The notes: generated from the sequence alone by a model not told the origin. 64,000 nucleotides of DNA from CBDCGS01 sp965216915 (GCA_965216915.1 CBDCGS010000010.1:434001-498000); one strand, 5' to 3'. Positions 35,974-46,167 are shown, numbered from the stretch's first letter. Numbers and translations: made by a program.

Positions 35974-36895
35974 GCGCGAACGGAGCCAGCGTGGCGTCAT
36001 CCTTGTCGGTGTCATGTGGGGCGTCGTGCTCATCGCGGTGATCGCGGGGAGCTTCGTGCACGGCACCGGGACGGAGGTTCGGATCGTCATCAACGGGCTC
36101 GCGGCGGCGCAAGCCCGCGCTCTCGCGGACGGCGGCGTGTATCTGGCGATCGCGGACCTCCTCGAGTCTCGCGGCAATCGGCGCCGCCTCTGGGATGGCG
36201 CGTCGCGCTCGGCGCGCTTCGAGACGGGCACCGTCACCTACACAATCCAAGACGAGGGCGGGAAGGTCGATTTGAACACCGGCGTCGAGGGGCTGTTCGC
36301 CGTCGTGTTCCGCACCGCCGGCATCGACGCGCGCGAGGCGAAGGCGCTTGAGGACGCGATCCTCGACTGGCGCGATGCGGACCGGGTGCGCCGCCCCACC
36401 GGAGCCGAAGACCAGGACTACGTCGCTGCAGGCAAGTCGGTTCACCCGGCGAACGGCCCCTTCGTGACCGTCGACGAGCTCCGCAACGTCCTCGGGATCA
36501 CCGATCAAACATTCCGCGCGGTGGCGCCCGCGCTGACCGTCTATTCCGGCCGTCGGGGTGTGGACCCGGCGGTGGCACCCCGGGCGGTGCTTCGCGCTCT
36601 CTTGGCCGACCCCGAGGCGCTGGACCGGTTTATTGCGAACCGTCGATCGGCCGATGGGGGCGGCGTCCGAACGAGGGTGCGCGATATCCGCATCTCCCGT
36701 CGGTTCATCAGCTCCTCATCGCGAAGCGCTTTCTCGATCCGCTCGGAGGCGCGACTTGATACCGGCGCCGTCTTCATACGCGTCGCCGTCGTGGGCATCG
36801 ACGGCGCAGGCGAGGCACGGTACCGCATCTACGACTGGCGGCAGGCGTTCAGCGCGAGTGTCGCGGATGGTCGCGTGTCGACGAACACGCACTAA
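35966..36895 (+). CDS. gspK: Minor pseudopilin GspK
   Basis: 309 residues, GTG start overlapping the gspD stop. The N-terminal QRGVILVGVMWGVVLIAVIA is the atypical GspK prepilin segment. The large domain has KVDLNTGVEGLF, ILDWRDADRVRRPTGAEDQDY and PFVTVDELRNVLGIT, standard GspK signatures. It caps the pseudopilus. It ends the gsp operon. Confidence 0.93.
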   Translation: MIERERSQRGVILVGVMWGVVLIAVIAGSFVHGTGTEVRIVINGLAAAQARALADGGVYLAIADLLESRGNRRRLWDGASRSARFETGTVTYTIQDEGGKVDLNTGVEGLFAVVFRTAGIDAREAKALEDAILDWRDADRVRRPTGAEDQDYVAAGKSVHPANGPFVTVDELRNVLGITDQTFRAVAPALTVYSGRRGVDPAVAPRAVLRALLADPEALDRFIANRRSADGGGVRTRVRDIRISRRFISSSSRSAFSIRSEARLDTGAVFIRVAVVGIDGAGEARYRIYDWRQAFSASVADGRVSTNTH

Positions 36896-37244
36896 TGTCC
36901 GCCGGCGTCGGCGGTTATTCGCGCGATAGTTGTAATTCCTCCCAGTATCAAGGGAGCATAATTCGAACCATCCAAATCGCGTATTTATCGAAAAGAGAGA
37001 AAAAAATCCCTCTATACGGGTAATTCTTTTTGTCTCGCGTTACCGGTATTGACTCCGTGTCGGGCTACCCGCTTGTCGAGACGCGATGGTTTTGACCAAT
37101 ATTTATATATAGTCCTTTTCAGAGAATATCTCTTTGTCATAGAATTTTCGTTGACTCATGCGCTCAAAGCGTGTGATATCGTCGATAATAACAATCAAAA
37201 AGGGTCTATACCCTCCTGGATGACGCCATCGCATAGGGGCGACG
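36896..37244. other. AT-rich gap upstream of the Rhs gene
   Basis: About 350 nt between gspK and the Rhs gene, clearly richer in A/T than either side. It holds a small hairpin (ctccc / gggag near 36939-36956) after gspK and the promoter candidate described separately. No gene seen. Confidence 0.5.
37151..37179 (+). promoter_or_regulatory. Candidate sigma-70 promoter of the Rhs gene
   Basis: ttgact (37151-37156) and tgatat (37174-37179) are separated by 17 nt, about 65 nt before the Rhs ATG in AT-rich DNA. No strong ribosome site is seen at 37245, so the start remains uncertain. Confidence 0.45.
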
Positions 37245-40200
37245 ATGATGTCACAACTTTACTCGGTACGGGCAGATCAGGGCGAGGCGGCCGGCGGGTC
37301 GTCCCAATCAGCGCAACATGTTGCACGCGATGCGGGTGGGGGGCCAGCGGCTCAGCCCGGCGCGCAGGCGCAAGCCGGGAGGGTCGATCCCACACGTTCT
37401 GCGCGAGGCCGGCCAGCGGCATGGTCGAGACGCGGTTTGCTGGCGATGCCGACGTTGTTGGCGCTATTCGCATTCGTGGTCATCACCACGCTTGCGGCGG
37501 TTCCGAACGCGGCGCACGCATTGCCCGACGAGATGTGGGACGGTTCGATCTATGCCGACGGGGACGAGGAGTGTCCGCACTCGGTGTGGACCGGGTCCGG
37601 GACCAAATACGACATGTGCACGTCGCCAGAGGCGGCGTGTATCTCGCACTTCGACCAAGGGGTGTACCAGCCGAGCCTTGCGCCGAAGGAGATCACTGCG
37701 GTCCCCGATTCCGAGGGCAGGCTCGATCATTACGACTGCTGGATCGACCCGCCCGGCGAAATCCTCGGACCGCGCACCCACGACTCTGAGCGTTGGTGCG
37801 AGATCAACGGTGAGTGGTCAAAATCGAGCATTCCATGCGCCGATGCGCGCGCGAAGGCCAATGGCGAGGCGGAACTCGCCTGCGTCGGCAATCCTATCAA
37901 CGCGGCGACCGGCAACAAATATGCGGAGGTCGTCGACTTCGCGACGGAGGGACCGGACGTTCTCGAGTTCCGTCGCTATTACAACAGCAACGATCACCTC
38001 ACCGGCGCGTTTTTCAGCCGCAAATGGCGCACGACCTATGACCGCACGGTGTTCGTGTCGAGCGGTGGTAACGATGCGTTTCTCCGCCGCGAGAACGGCC
38101 AGGTGTTCCACTTCGAGAAAAGCGGCACGGATTGGGTCAAGGCGAGTGGCAACGGCGATGTCCAGTTCGAGCTCGAGGAGCTGACCTCAACCTATGAAGT
38201 GACGACGCCGGACCAGACGGTCGAGGAGTATGACAGCGACGGCAAGCTCACCAAGGTCACCTTTCCGAATGGCTACGAGCAGACGCTCACCTACAACGCA
38301 TCCGACGAGCTGACCGACGTTGACGACAGCCACGGGCGCGAGATCACCTTCACCTATTGGAGCGACGGCCTGCTCTCCACCGTCACTGATCCGGATGGCG
38401 AGGTCTACACCTACCGTTACCACGGTGCCTACAACCGCCTGGCGCAAGTCATCTATCCCGACGGCACGGCGAGCAACGAGACCCACAACACCCGCGTCGA
38501 CTACCACTACGAGGACACGGACTACCCCCATCATCTGACGGGGATCACGGATGAGGAAGGCGTCCGCTACGCGACGTGGGACTATGACGACAAGGGCCGT
38601 GCGATCTCGAGCGAGCACGCGGGCGGGGCGAACGAGACCACCCTCACTTACAACACGGACGGCACGGTCACGGTCGAGAACGCTCTGACCAAGCAGGCGA
38701 AATATCACTTCACCACGACGCAGGGTGTGCCGAAGGTCGAGAAGATCGAGGGGCTGGCGAGCACCAACTGCGTCGCCGCGGATTCGCTCTACGAGTACGA
38801 CACGAACGGCTACATCGACAAGATCACGGACCGCGAAGGCAACATCAAGACGCTGGTCAACAACTCGCGCGGCCTGCCGACCAGCGTGACGGAGGCCTCT
38901 GGCACCTCGCTCGCGCGCACGACCACCATCACCTGGCACGCCACCTACCCGAAGCCGACCCAGATCGTCGCACCCAACCTCACCGTCGACATGACCTACG
39001 ATGCCGACGGCAATCTGCTCACCCTGACGCTGGAGGACACGACCACCCACACGGTGCCTTACATCACCGACGGCGACACGCGGGTCTGGACCTACACCTA
39101 TACGCTGGACGGCCAGCTCAAGACGGTCGATGGGCCGCTCAGCGGCACCGGCGACACCACCACCTTCGACTACGACACGGCGGGCTTCCTCACCAAGGTC
39201 ACCGACGCGCTCGGGTTCATCACCGACATCACGGCGGTCAACGGGCGCGGCCAGCCGACCAGCATCACCGATCCGAACAGCGTCGTCGTCGACTTCGCAT
39301 ACAACCACCGCGGCTGGCTCACCAAGCGCACCGTCGATCCCGGCGCCAACGAGGCGGTCACACGCTTCGAGTATGACGGGATCGGCCAGATCACGCGGAT
39401 CATCCCGCCCGACGGCATCGGCCTCAACTTCACCTACGACAACGCCCGGCGGCTAACCGAGGTCTCGAACGACAGCGGTGAGAAGATCATCTACACGCTG
39501 AACGATCTCGGCAACGTCACGAAGGAGGAGATCAAGACCAGCGGCGGCACGCTCAAGAAGTCGCTCACGCGCACCTTCGACGAGCTTGGCCGCACACTCA
39601 CCCATGTCGGCGCCGGCACCCAGACCACCACCTACGGCTACGACAAGAACGACCTCCTCACCTCGATCGAGGATGACCGCGGCAACGACACGAGCTTCGC
39701 CTTCGATGCGCTCAACCGATTGATCACGACCACCGACGCGCTGCTCAACGACGCCGATTACGACTACAACGCATCCGACGACCTCACCGACGTCACCGAT
39801 CAGCGCGCGCTCGTCACCACCTACGTGCACAACGGCTTCGGCGACGTCATCCGCCGCGACAGCCCGGACACCGGCATCACCGACTACGAGTATGACGCTG
39901 CCGGCAACGTCACCAAGATCACCGACGCGCGGAACGTCGTCACCAACTTCACCTACGACAACCTCTACCGGGTCAAGACCAAGACCTTCCCCGCGAGCAC
40001 CGGCGAGAACGTCACCTACACCTATGACGACGTCACCGGCGGCAACAAGGGCAAGGGCCGGCTGACCAAGATCGAGGGCGAGGCAGGCTCGATCAGCTAC
40101 GTCTACGACGCGCGCGGCAACGTGACCAAGGAAACGCGCGTCATCGACACCAAGACCTACGTCACCGAGTACGCCTACGACATTGCCGACCGGCTGACGC

Positions 40201-43200
40201 AGATCACCTATCCCTCGGGACGCATCGTCGACTACTTGCGCGATGGCGAGGGCCGGGTCAGCGCCGTCACCACCAAGAAGACCTCGACGGCAGCGACCGT
40301 CGTGGTGGCGAGCAACATCGCCTACCGCCCGTTCGGGCCGGTCGAATCCGTCCGCTACGGCAACGGCCTGGTCGCGACCTATGCCTATGACAACGACTAC
40401 CGCCTCACCGCGATCGACACCGCCTACAGCACCACCGCCGTCCAGGATCTCGACTACGCTTACGGCGACGTCAACGGCGATGCCGGCGAGATCCGCAGCA
40501 TCGACGACAATCTCGACGCCACGCTCGACCAGACCTTCGACTATGACGTGCTCTACCGCCTCACCGATGCCGACGGCGTCTATGGCGATATCGACTATGC
40601 CTACGACGCGGTCGGCAACCGCACGAGCCGCACCATCGTCGATGGCGGCACCACCACGGAGACGCTGACCTACGCCACGACGAGCAACCGGCTCTCCACG
40701 GTCTCCGACGGCACCACCACGCGCACGCTCACCTACACGGCGAACGGCAACGTCACCACCGATTCGCGCGGCAACAGCTTCGACTACCTCTACAACGACG
40801 CGAACCGCATCGAGACCGTGAAGGAGAACAGCCTCACGGTCGCGACCTACACCTACAACAATCTCGGCCAGCGGGTGATCAAGGATCTGGGGTCGAGCGA
40901 CATCACCCACTACCACTTCGACCTCGCCGGCATCCTCATCGCCGAGACCGACGAGGCGGCGGTGCTCGACCGCGAGTACATCCACCTCGACGGCCTGCCG
41001 CTCGCGGTGATCGACTCCGCCACGGCCGGCACGCCGACCGAAGACACGATCGACAACGACGACACCGAGGCGAGCTCCACCGGCACCTGGACGAGCGCCA
41101 CCGGCGGCACCGGCTACGAGGGCACGGACTACGACCGGAAGGCGGGCGGCACCGGCACCGACACGTTCACCTGGACGCCGACGATCACGACCGGCAACCA
41201 ATACCAGGTCTACGCCAAGTGGCCCGCCAATCCGAGCCGCGCCTCGTCCGCCACCTACACGGTGCACCATGCGGACGGCTCCACCGCCGTGACGGTGGAC
41301 CAGCGCGCCGACGGCGGCCAATGGACGCTGCTCGGCAACTTCGTGATGAGCCCGTCGGCCAACCACCGCGTCGTGCTCTCGGACCAGGCCGATGACGTCA
41401 CGCTGCACGACGTGGTCATCGACAACAGCGATGCGGGTGTCACGGAGACGGGCACCTGGGTCTCGAAGAATTGGCTCGGCGGCGGGGTGTTCTGGGGCGC
41501 CGACTTCCAGCGCATGGACGTCGCGGAGACGACGGCGAAGTTCACCTGGCCCGCGTCGGCGGTGCCGGAGGCGGGTCCCTACCGGGTCTACGCGCGCTGG
41601 CCCGCTACCTATGGCACGACCACCTATGCCAACGCGGCGGACTTCAAGATCTTCCACGACGGGGGCACGGCGACGGTCACGGTCAACCAGCGGGAGAGCG
41701 GGGGCCAGTGGAACGAGCTCGGTGTCTATGACCTGACGCCGGGCGCGGGCCCGATCGTCGAGCTCTCGGGCTTCGATAACAATGGCTGGCTCGCGGCCGA
41801 CGCGATCCGCATTGTGCGCCTCAAGTCGAGCGACGGCGAGGAGGTGATCGACGACACCGAGGATCCCGGCGTCACCTTCGTCGGCAGCTGGACGTCGTCG
41901 AGCAGCACGGCGGGCGGCTTCCCGATCGGCAGCGTGTTCCGCTATGGCGGGCGCTCCTCGGGCGGCTCGGGCGCGAAGCAGGTCCATGTGCCGATCACCG
42001 TCACGAGCGCCGACACGTACCGGGTCTATGTGCGCTGGATGCAGGCGACTGCGCGCGCCACCAACGCGCCGTTCACGGTGCACCATGACGGCGGCACGAC
42101 GCTCACCACCTTCAACCAGAAGATCAATGGCGGCATCTGGATGCTGCTCGGCACCTATGACCTGACGCCGGCGTCGAGCCCGAAGGTGGTGCTCACCGAC
42201 AACGCGAACGGCCGCGTGGCGTTCGATGCGGTGCGCACGGTGCGGCACACCACCACCGACACCGAGACGATCGTCGACAATGGCGATACGGGCACCGCCG
42301 AGGTCGGCACCTGGTCGGACGGCACTTGGACGGGGGGCGGGATCTACTACGGCACCGAGGTGCGTTACGTCAACGACCTCGGCGACGGCACCAACACCTA
42401 CACCTGGCCGCTCGACGTCGATGGGCGCTACGCCGTCTATGCCCGCTGGACCGCCTCGACCAATCGCAACGCGACCGCGGACTACACGGTGCACCACGCC
42501 GGCGGCACGACCACTATCACCTACGACCAGCAGATCGAAGGCGCCGTCTGGAAGCCGCTCGGGGTCTATGACCTCGAGAGCGCGGAAACCCACAAGGTGG
42601 TGCTCGCAGACACGGGCCTAGGCGTGACGATCGCGGACGCTGTGCTCCTGGTGCCGATGGAGATCGAGAGCCGGGTGGTGTCTGCGGATGCGGTGAAGCT
42701 GGTGGCGAACGACGCGGAGGACGTGCTGACGATCCACGCCGACCACCTCGGCGCCCCACAGAAGATGACCGACGACACCCGCACGGTGGTGTGGGATGCG
42801 GCGTTCACGCCCTTCGGCGAAGAAGACTCGATCATCGGCGCCGAGACCAACAACTGGCGCTTCCCCGGCCAATACGCCGACGACGAAAGCGGCCTCTCCT
42901 ACAACTGGCACCGCACCTACGATCCCGCTATCGGGCGCTACCTGCAGAGCGACCCGATCGGGCTTGCGGGTGGGTTGAATACCTATGCTTATGTGGGTGG
43001 AAATCCTGTCAGCTTCACAGACCCGACTGGCCTACAATATGATGCCAGTCCAATGTACGATCTAGGCCGCGCATTGGGCGAGCTTCTATTCGGTGGCGGC
43101 CGTGATGCGGACGACTACGACGTATGCGAGCGAGAACGCGATTTTCTTGAGGACCTAGATCCAGATGATGGGGATGACGATCCTTGCGAAGAACGCTATC

Positions 43201-43352
43201 AAGTTGAGACGGAAACTTGCGAGGCAGTAGGGCGAGCGCGCGGAGCCCAAGCCGCTGCAGCATGTCACGCGTCCGCTGCAGTTAGATATTCTGAGTGCTT
43301 ACGTTGGGGCGTCGGAGGAGTAAGAACCCCGTTGAATATCTGGAACCACTGA
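37245..43352 (+). CDS. Full-length Rhs-repeat polymorphic toxin with golvesin-like domains
   Basis: 2035 residues. Residues 61-92 form an export signal: SRRGLL (Tat-like), a 20-residue hydrophobic core and a cleavage site after AAHA. DUF6531-like CVGNPINAATGNKYAEV lies near 212. YD repeats run from about 240 to 1235 and should form the Rhs cocoon. Four tandem golvesin/xanthan-lyase CBD-like beta domains (about 1266-1399, 1399-1543, 1543-1682, 1682-1803) follow, each with YARW and VHH(A/D)GG motifs. The Rhs core (GRYLQSDPIGLAGGLNTYAY) ends near 1925. The last ~108 residues are a Cys-rich tip of unknown fold ending PLNIWNH. It lies just after the T2SS operon, a plausible exporter. It is the only Rhs copy here with an N-terminus. 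Confidence 0.93.
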   Translation: MMSQLYSVRADQGEAAGGSSQSAQHVARDAGGGPAAQPGAQAQAGRVDPTRSARGRPAAWSRRGLLAMPTLLALFAFVVITTLAAVPNAAHALPDEMWDGSIYADGDEECPHSVWTGSGTKYDMCTSPEAACISHFDQGVYQPSLAPKEITAVPDSEGRLDHYDCWIDPPGEILGPRTHDSERWCEINGEWSKSSIPCADARAKANGEAELACVGNPINAATGNKYAEVVDFATEGPDVLEFRRYYNSNDHLTGAFFSRKWRTTYDRTVFVSSGGNDAFLRRENGQVFHFEKSGTDWVKASGNGDVQFELEELTSTYEVTTPDQTVEEYDSDGKLTKVTFPNGYEQTLTYNASDELTDVDDSHGREITFTYWSDGLLSTVTDPDGEVYTYRYHGAYNRLAQVIYPDGTASNETHNTRVDYHYEDTDYPHHLTGITDEEGVRYATWDYDDKGRAISSEHAGGANETTLTYNTDGTVTVENALTKQAKYHFTTTQGVPKVEKIEGLASTNCVAADSLYEYDTNGYIDKITDREGNIKTLVNNSRGLPTSVTEASGTSLARTTTITWHATYPKPTQIVAPNLTVDMTYDADGNLLTLTLEDTTTHTVPYITDGDTRVWTYTYTLDGQLKTVDGPLSGTGDTTTFDYDTAGFLTKVTDALGFITDITAVNGRGQPTSITDPNSVVVDFAYNHRGWLTKRTVDPGANEAVTRFEYDGIGQITRIIPPDGIGLNFTYDNARRLTEVSNDSGEKIIYTLNDLGNVTKEEIKTSGGTLKKSLTRTFDELGRTLTHVGAGTQTTTYGYDKNDLLTSIEDDRGNDTSFAFDALNRLITTTDALLNDADYDYNASDDLTDVTDQRALVTTYVHNGFGDVIRRDSPDTGITDYEYDAAGNVTKITDARNVVTNFTYDNLYRVKTKTFPASTGENVTYTYDDVTGGNKGKGRLTKIEGEAGSISYVYDARGNVTKETRVIDTKTYVTEYAYDIADRLTQITYPSGRIVDYLRDGEGRVSAVTTKKTSTAATVVVASNIAYRPFGPVESVRYGNGLVATYAYDNDYRLTAIDTAYSTTAVQDLDYAYGDVNGDAGEIRSIDDNLDATLDQTFDYDVLYRLTDADGVYGDIDYAYDAVGNRTSRTIVDGGTTTETLTYATTSNRLSTVSDGTTTRTLTYTANGNVTTDSRGNSFDYLYNDANRIETVKENSLTVATYTYNNLGQRVIKDLGSSDITHYHFDLAGILIAETDEAAVLDREYIHLDGLPLAVIDSATAGTPTEDTIDNDDTEASSTGTWTSATGGTGYEGTDYDRKAGGTGTDTFTWTPTITTGNQYQVYAKWPANPSRASSATYTVHHADGSTAVTVDQRADGGQWTLLGNFVMSPSANHRVVLSDQADDVTLHDVVIDNSDAGVTETGTWVSKNWLGGGVFWGADFQRMDVAETTAKFTWPASAVPEAGPYRVYARWPATYGTTTYANAADFKIFHDGGTATVTVNQRESGGQWNELGVYDLTPGAGPIVELSGFDNNGWLAADAIRIVRLKSSDGEEVIDDTEDPGVTFVGSWTSSSSTAGGFPIGSVFRYGGRSSGGSGAKQVHVPITVTSADTYRVYVRWMQATARATNAPFTVHHDGGTTLTTFNQKINGGIWMLLGTYDLTPASSPKVVLTDNANGRVAFDAVRTVRHTTTDTETIVDNGDTGTAEVGTWSDGTWTGGGIYYGTEVRYVNDLGDGTNTYTWPLDVDGRYAVYARWTASTNRNATADYTVHHAGGTTTITYDQQIEGAVWKPLGVYDLESAETHKVVLADTGLGVTIADAVLLVPMEIESRVVSADAVKLVANDAEDVLTIHADHLGAPQKMTDDTRTVVWDAAFTPFGEEDSIIGAETNNWRFPGQYADDESGLSYNWHRTYDPAIGRYLQSDPIGLAGGLNTYAYVGGNPVSFTDPTGLQYDASPMYDLGRALGELLFGGGRDADDYDVCERERDFLEDLDPDDGDDDPCEERYQVETETCEAVGRARGAQAAAACHASAAVRYSECLRWGVGGVRTPLNIWNH

Positions 43353-43379
43353 TATATTTTATGTCGAAAAGTTGTGGAT

Positions 43380-43703
43380 ATGATAAAATTTGAAAGAATA
43401 GAAGAGGTTATTGCGAGGAGAGTTATCTCTCTGAACGATAATAATAGTTGTTTTAAAATTGATGTAATAATCGGATTGCCTAAGAAATTTGATGGGCATT
43501 CGAGCTATTATTGCCCCTATCAAATCACGGGGATAAAGCGTGATTCCGTGCGCTACGCTGCGGGTGTCGATGCTATTCAATCCATAGTCCTGGCTCTGGA
43601 CAAGATTGGGGCAGATCTTTACTTGTCTGAAGCTGGCAGGGCGGGCAGATTGTCGTGGGAGGGCGGGATGAACGGAGATCTAGGATTCCCCAAACCACCT
43701 TGA
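43380..43703 (+). CDS. DUF6968-like immunity protein for the expressed Rhs tip
   Basis: 107 residues from ATG 43380 (GTG 43374 also possible), 27 nt after the Rhs stop. The pattern IDVIIGLPKKF, YYCPYQITGI, VRYAAGVDAIQSIVLAL and GADLYLS matches DUF6968-type proteins that often follow Rhs tips. No signal peptide, so it should act in the cytosol. The first half is AT-rich against its neighbours, a sign of transfer with the tip. Confidence 0.75.
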   Translation: MIKFERIEEVIARRVISLNDNNSCFKIDVIIGLPKKFDGHSSYYCPYQITGIKRDSVRYAAGVDAIQSIVLALDKIGADLYLSEAGRAGRLSWEGGMNGDLGFPKPP

Positions 43704-43732
43704 CGACATAGAGCAGTAACCCTCGCGACGAG

Positions 43733-44182
43733 AGCCCGATCGTCGAGCTTTCGGGCTTCGACAACAATGGCTGGCTCGTCGCCGACGCCATCCGCATCGT
43801 CAGAACCAAGGACGACGACGCCGAGGAGGTGGTCACCGACGACAGCGACACGGGCGTCACGATCGGCACGGGCTGGACGGCTGCGACCGTGACGACCCTC
43901 GGCATGCCGGTCGGCACGGGCTACGACTGGAGGGACGCGGGCACGGGCTCGAGCACGATCTCGGCGCCGCTCAACGTCTCGGCGGCCGGCGAGTACCGGG
44001 TGTACGCGCGCTGGGCCGCGACCTCCAACCGCGCCACCAACGCGCCGTTCACGGTGCACCATGACGGCGGCACGACGCTCACCACGGTCAACCAGAAGAT
44101 CAACGGCGGCATCTGGATGCTGCTCGGCACCTATGACCTGACGCCGGCGTCGAGCCCGAAGGTGGTGCTCACCGCCTCCTAG
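43733..44182 (+). pseudogene. Orphan cassette 1: golvesin-domain fragments
   Basis: Homology to the golvesin region of the full gene resumes 30 nt after the immunity stop (PIVELSGFDNNGWLV, matching main-gene domain 2). It runs through a variant third domain (VTTLGMPVGTGYDWRDAG) to KVVLTAS-stop, where palindromic unit 1 interrupts it. A second piece (GRVAFDAVRTVRHTTTDTESIVAS-like, 44212-44289) ends at unit 2. There is no start codon with a ribosome site, so it is probably not translated. Confidence 0.85.
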
Positions 44183-44211
44183 CTCTGCCGCGCGCATAAG
44201 CGCGCGAGGCG
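44173..44211 (+). repeat. Palindromic unit 1 (VVLT site)
   Basis: Core cgcgcgc-ataa-gcgcgcg at 44189-44206 with outer arms cgcctc and gaggcg. It replaces a few codons of a golvesin domain and supplies an in-frame GCC TCC TAG (Ala-Ser-stop). Confidence 0.85.
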
Positions 44212-44277
44212 AACGGCCGCGTGGCGTTCGATGCGGTGCGAACGGTGCGGCACACCACGACCGACACCGAGAGCATC

Positions 44278-44315
44278 GTCGCGTCATAGCTGACCCGCGC
44301 GCATAAGCGCGCGAC
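44278..44315 (+). repeat. Palindromic unit 2 (SIV site)
   Basis: Core at 44296-44313 with outer arms gtcgcg and cgcgac. It gives in-frame GCG TCA TAG (Ala-Ser-stop) at the golvesin domain 3/4 junction. Confidence 0.85.
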
Positions 44316-44327
44316 ACCGACACCGGC

Positions 44328-45605
44328 GTGACCGAGGTGGGCACCTGGTCGGACGGCAACTGGACGGGCGGCGGCATCTTCTACGGCACGGTGTTCCGCT
44401 TCACCGACGGCGGGCAGGGCGCGAACACCCACACCTGGCCGATGGACGTCGACGGGCGCTACGCCGTCTATGTGCGCTGGAGCGCGGCCAGCAATCGCAA
44501 CGCCACGGCCGACTACACCGTGCACCATGCGGACGGCACGACCACCGTCACCTACGACCAGCAGACCGACGGCGGGGTGTGGAAGCCGCTCGGGGTCTAC
44601 GACCTCGAGACCTCGGCGACCCACAAGGTGGTGCTGGCGGACACCGGCGCCGGCTACACGATCGCGGATGCGATCCTCCTGGTGCCGATGGAGATCGAGA
44701 GCCGCGTGGTCTCTGCGGATGCGGTGAAGCTGGTGGCGAACGACGCGGAGGACGTGCTCACCATCCACGCGGACCACCTCGGCGCGCCGCAGAAGATGAC
44801 GGACGACACCCGCACGGTGGTGTGGGACGCCGCCTTCACCCCCTTCGGCGAGGACGACTCGATCATCGGCGCCGAGACCAACAACTGGCGCTTCCCCGGC
44901 CAATACGCCGACGTCGAGAGCGGCCTCTCCTACAACTGGCACCGCACCTACGACCCAGCCATCGGGCGGTATTTGCAGTCAGACCCGATCGGGCTTGCGG
45001 GTGGGTTGAATACCTATGCGTATGTGGGTGGGAATCCCGTGACGTATGTCGACCCCTGGGGCCTGATCGATATTTTCATCGGCGGCGCGGGTGACGCGAC
45101 TTCCAAGGTAGTCGCCAACTACGCCTCAAGACACAATAAGGCGTACGGTAATTCGGTGTATTTTCCTCACGACGCCGACGACGAAATCCTCGCGCTCATC
45201 GATCAATTGCCAACCTGCGAACCAATAAATCTTGTTGGTCACAGCTGGGGTGCTGACACCGCTGCGTTGGTTGCCGCACGTTCTCCAAGGCGAATAGATT
45301 TGTTGGTGACTGTGGATCCAGTAAGTAGTCTTGCGGTGGGCAGTCCATTCGGTCCAAGCTACGATGACGTGGCCCAAAACGTTGACGACTGGGTGAACGT
45401 CAATGCCGCGCCGACGAAACGCGATCCCTCAGATGACGTTGCCGATTTGGGAGGAAAGTGGGGCGAGGGCGTAAAGGGGTACCCCGATACTTACATGGAA
45501 GTGGACGCCAACCATCGAAATTTCGATGAAATGATGAAAGCACCCGGACCGGGAGGCGCCAGCCCGCAGGATCTTCTACTGAAATCTGGTAGGGCAATCC
45601 CTTGA
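44328..45605 (+). CDS. Orphan Rhs cassette 1 with alpha/beta-hydrolase tip
   Basis: 425 residues. Residues 1-118 are golvesin domain 4 and 130-240 the Rhs core (GRYLQSDPIGLAGGLNTYAY). The tip after VDPWGL is an alpha/beta hydrolase: nucleophile Ser in NLVGHSWGADTAALVA, acid in LVTVDPVS and His in VDANHRNFDEM, suggesting a lipase/phospholipase. Its GTG start lacks a ribosome site and follows palindromic unit 2, so it is probably a silent donor. The Rhs junction DNA is closer to the expressed gene than to the other cassettes. Confidence 0.85.
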   Translation: MTEVGTWSDGNWTGGGIFYGTVFRFTDGGQGANTHTWPMDVDGRYAVYVRWSAASNRNATADYTVHHADGTTTVTYDQQTDGGVWKPLGVYDLETSATHKVVLADTGAGYTIADAILLVPMEIESRVVSADAVKLVANDAEDVLTIHADHLGAPQKMTDDTRTVVWDAAFTPFGEDDSIIGAETNNWRFPGQYADVESGLSYNWHRTYDPAIGRYLQSDPIGLAGGLNTYAYVGGNPVTYVDPWGLIDIFIGGAGDATSKVVANYASRHNKAYGNSVYFPHDADDEILALIDQLPTCEPINLVGHSWGADTAALVAARSPRRIDLLVTVDPVSSLAVGSPFGPSYDDVAQNVDDWVNVNAAPTKRDPSDDVADLGGKWGEGVKGYPDTYMEVDANHRNFDEMMKAPGPGGASPQDLLLKSGRAIP

Positions 45606-46167
45606 CAACACACGTGTCGAATTTCCGAAATTGGTGGCGGAACCAGATTGACCGGCGAAATGTCCGAATGGTTCGCCAGCTCGTATCGTGCATCGTTTTT
45701 ATAGTCATTGCAGGTCAACCGGCAGGCGCCCAAACCGAATACGAACTCTTGGAAGGTGAGCTCACGACAACGATAGAAGACGACTACGAACCATTTCACG
45801 CTGCAGACATTAATCGAGATCCTCGCGCGGGGCACTTATGGTTTGTCGCTCGTGGCGCTCGAATGGCGCTTGCTCAGAAACTCCCCGATCACAACGCTGA
45901 AACGAGTATTTTCAAGGGCTTTTTTCAAAATGATATACGGGCCTATGTCAAAATCACGGTGGCTGAGTTGATCTTGCAAGGCCACGATCGTGAGCGTGAC
46001 GATGGTTATTCGATGACGATTCCAACGGGCGCGAGCGATCAAGAGATTCACGAACGTTTCTGCCGGAATTTTGCGACACAATGGGGTGATGAATACACTT
46101 TTGATTGCTGTGAGCCCCGAAAGTTCCCTCATCTGTTAGGAGAGTCCGTCACAGAGGAGACGGAGCG

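Noticed and set aside
39453..42593. 1046-residue open frame on the minus strand inside the Rhs gene
   Set aside because: It is the antisense of the YD and golvesin repeats in GC-rich DNA. Its Val/Gly/Arg-rich composition mirrors the Rhs codons and the same shadows recur under every cassette.
44189..44206. Palindromic core as a Xer/dif site
   Set aside because: gcgcataa resembles the XerC half-site, but the required second half-site ttatgttaaat is absent and the unit is a simple hairpin.
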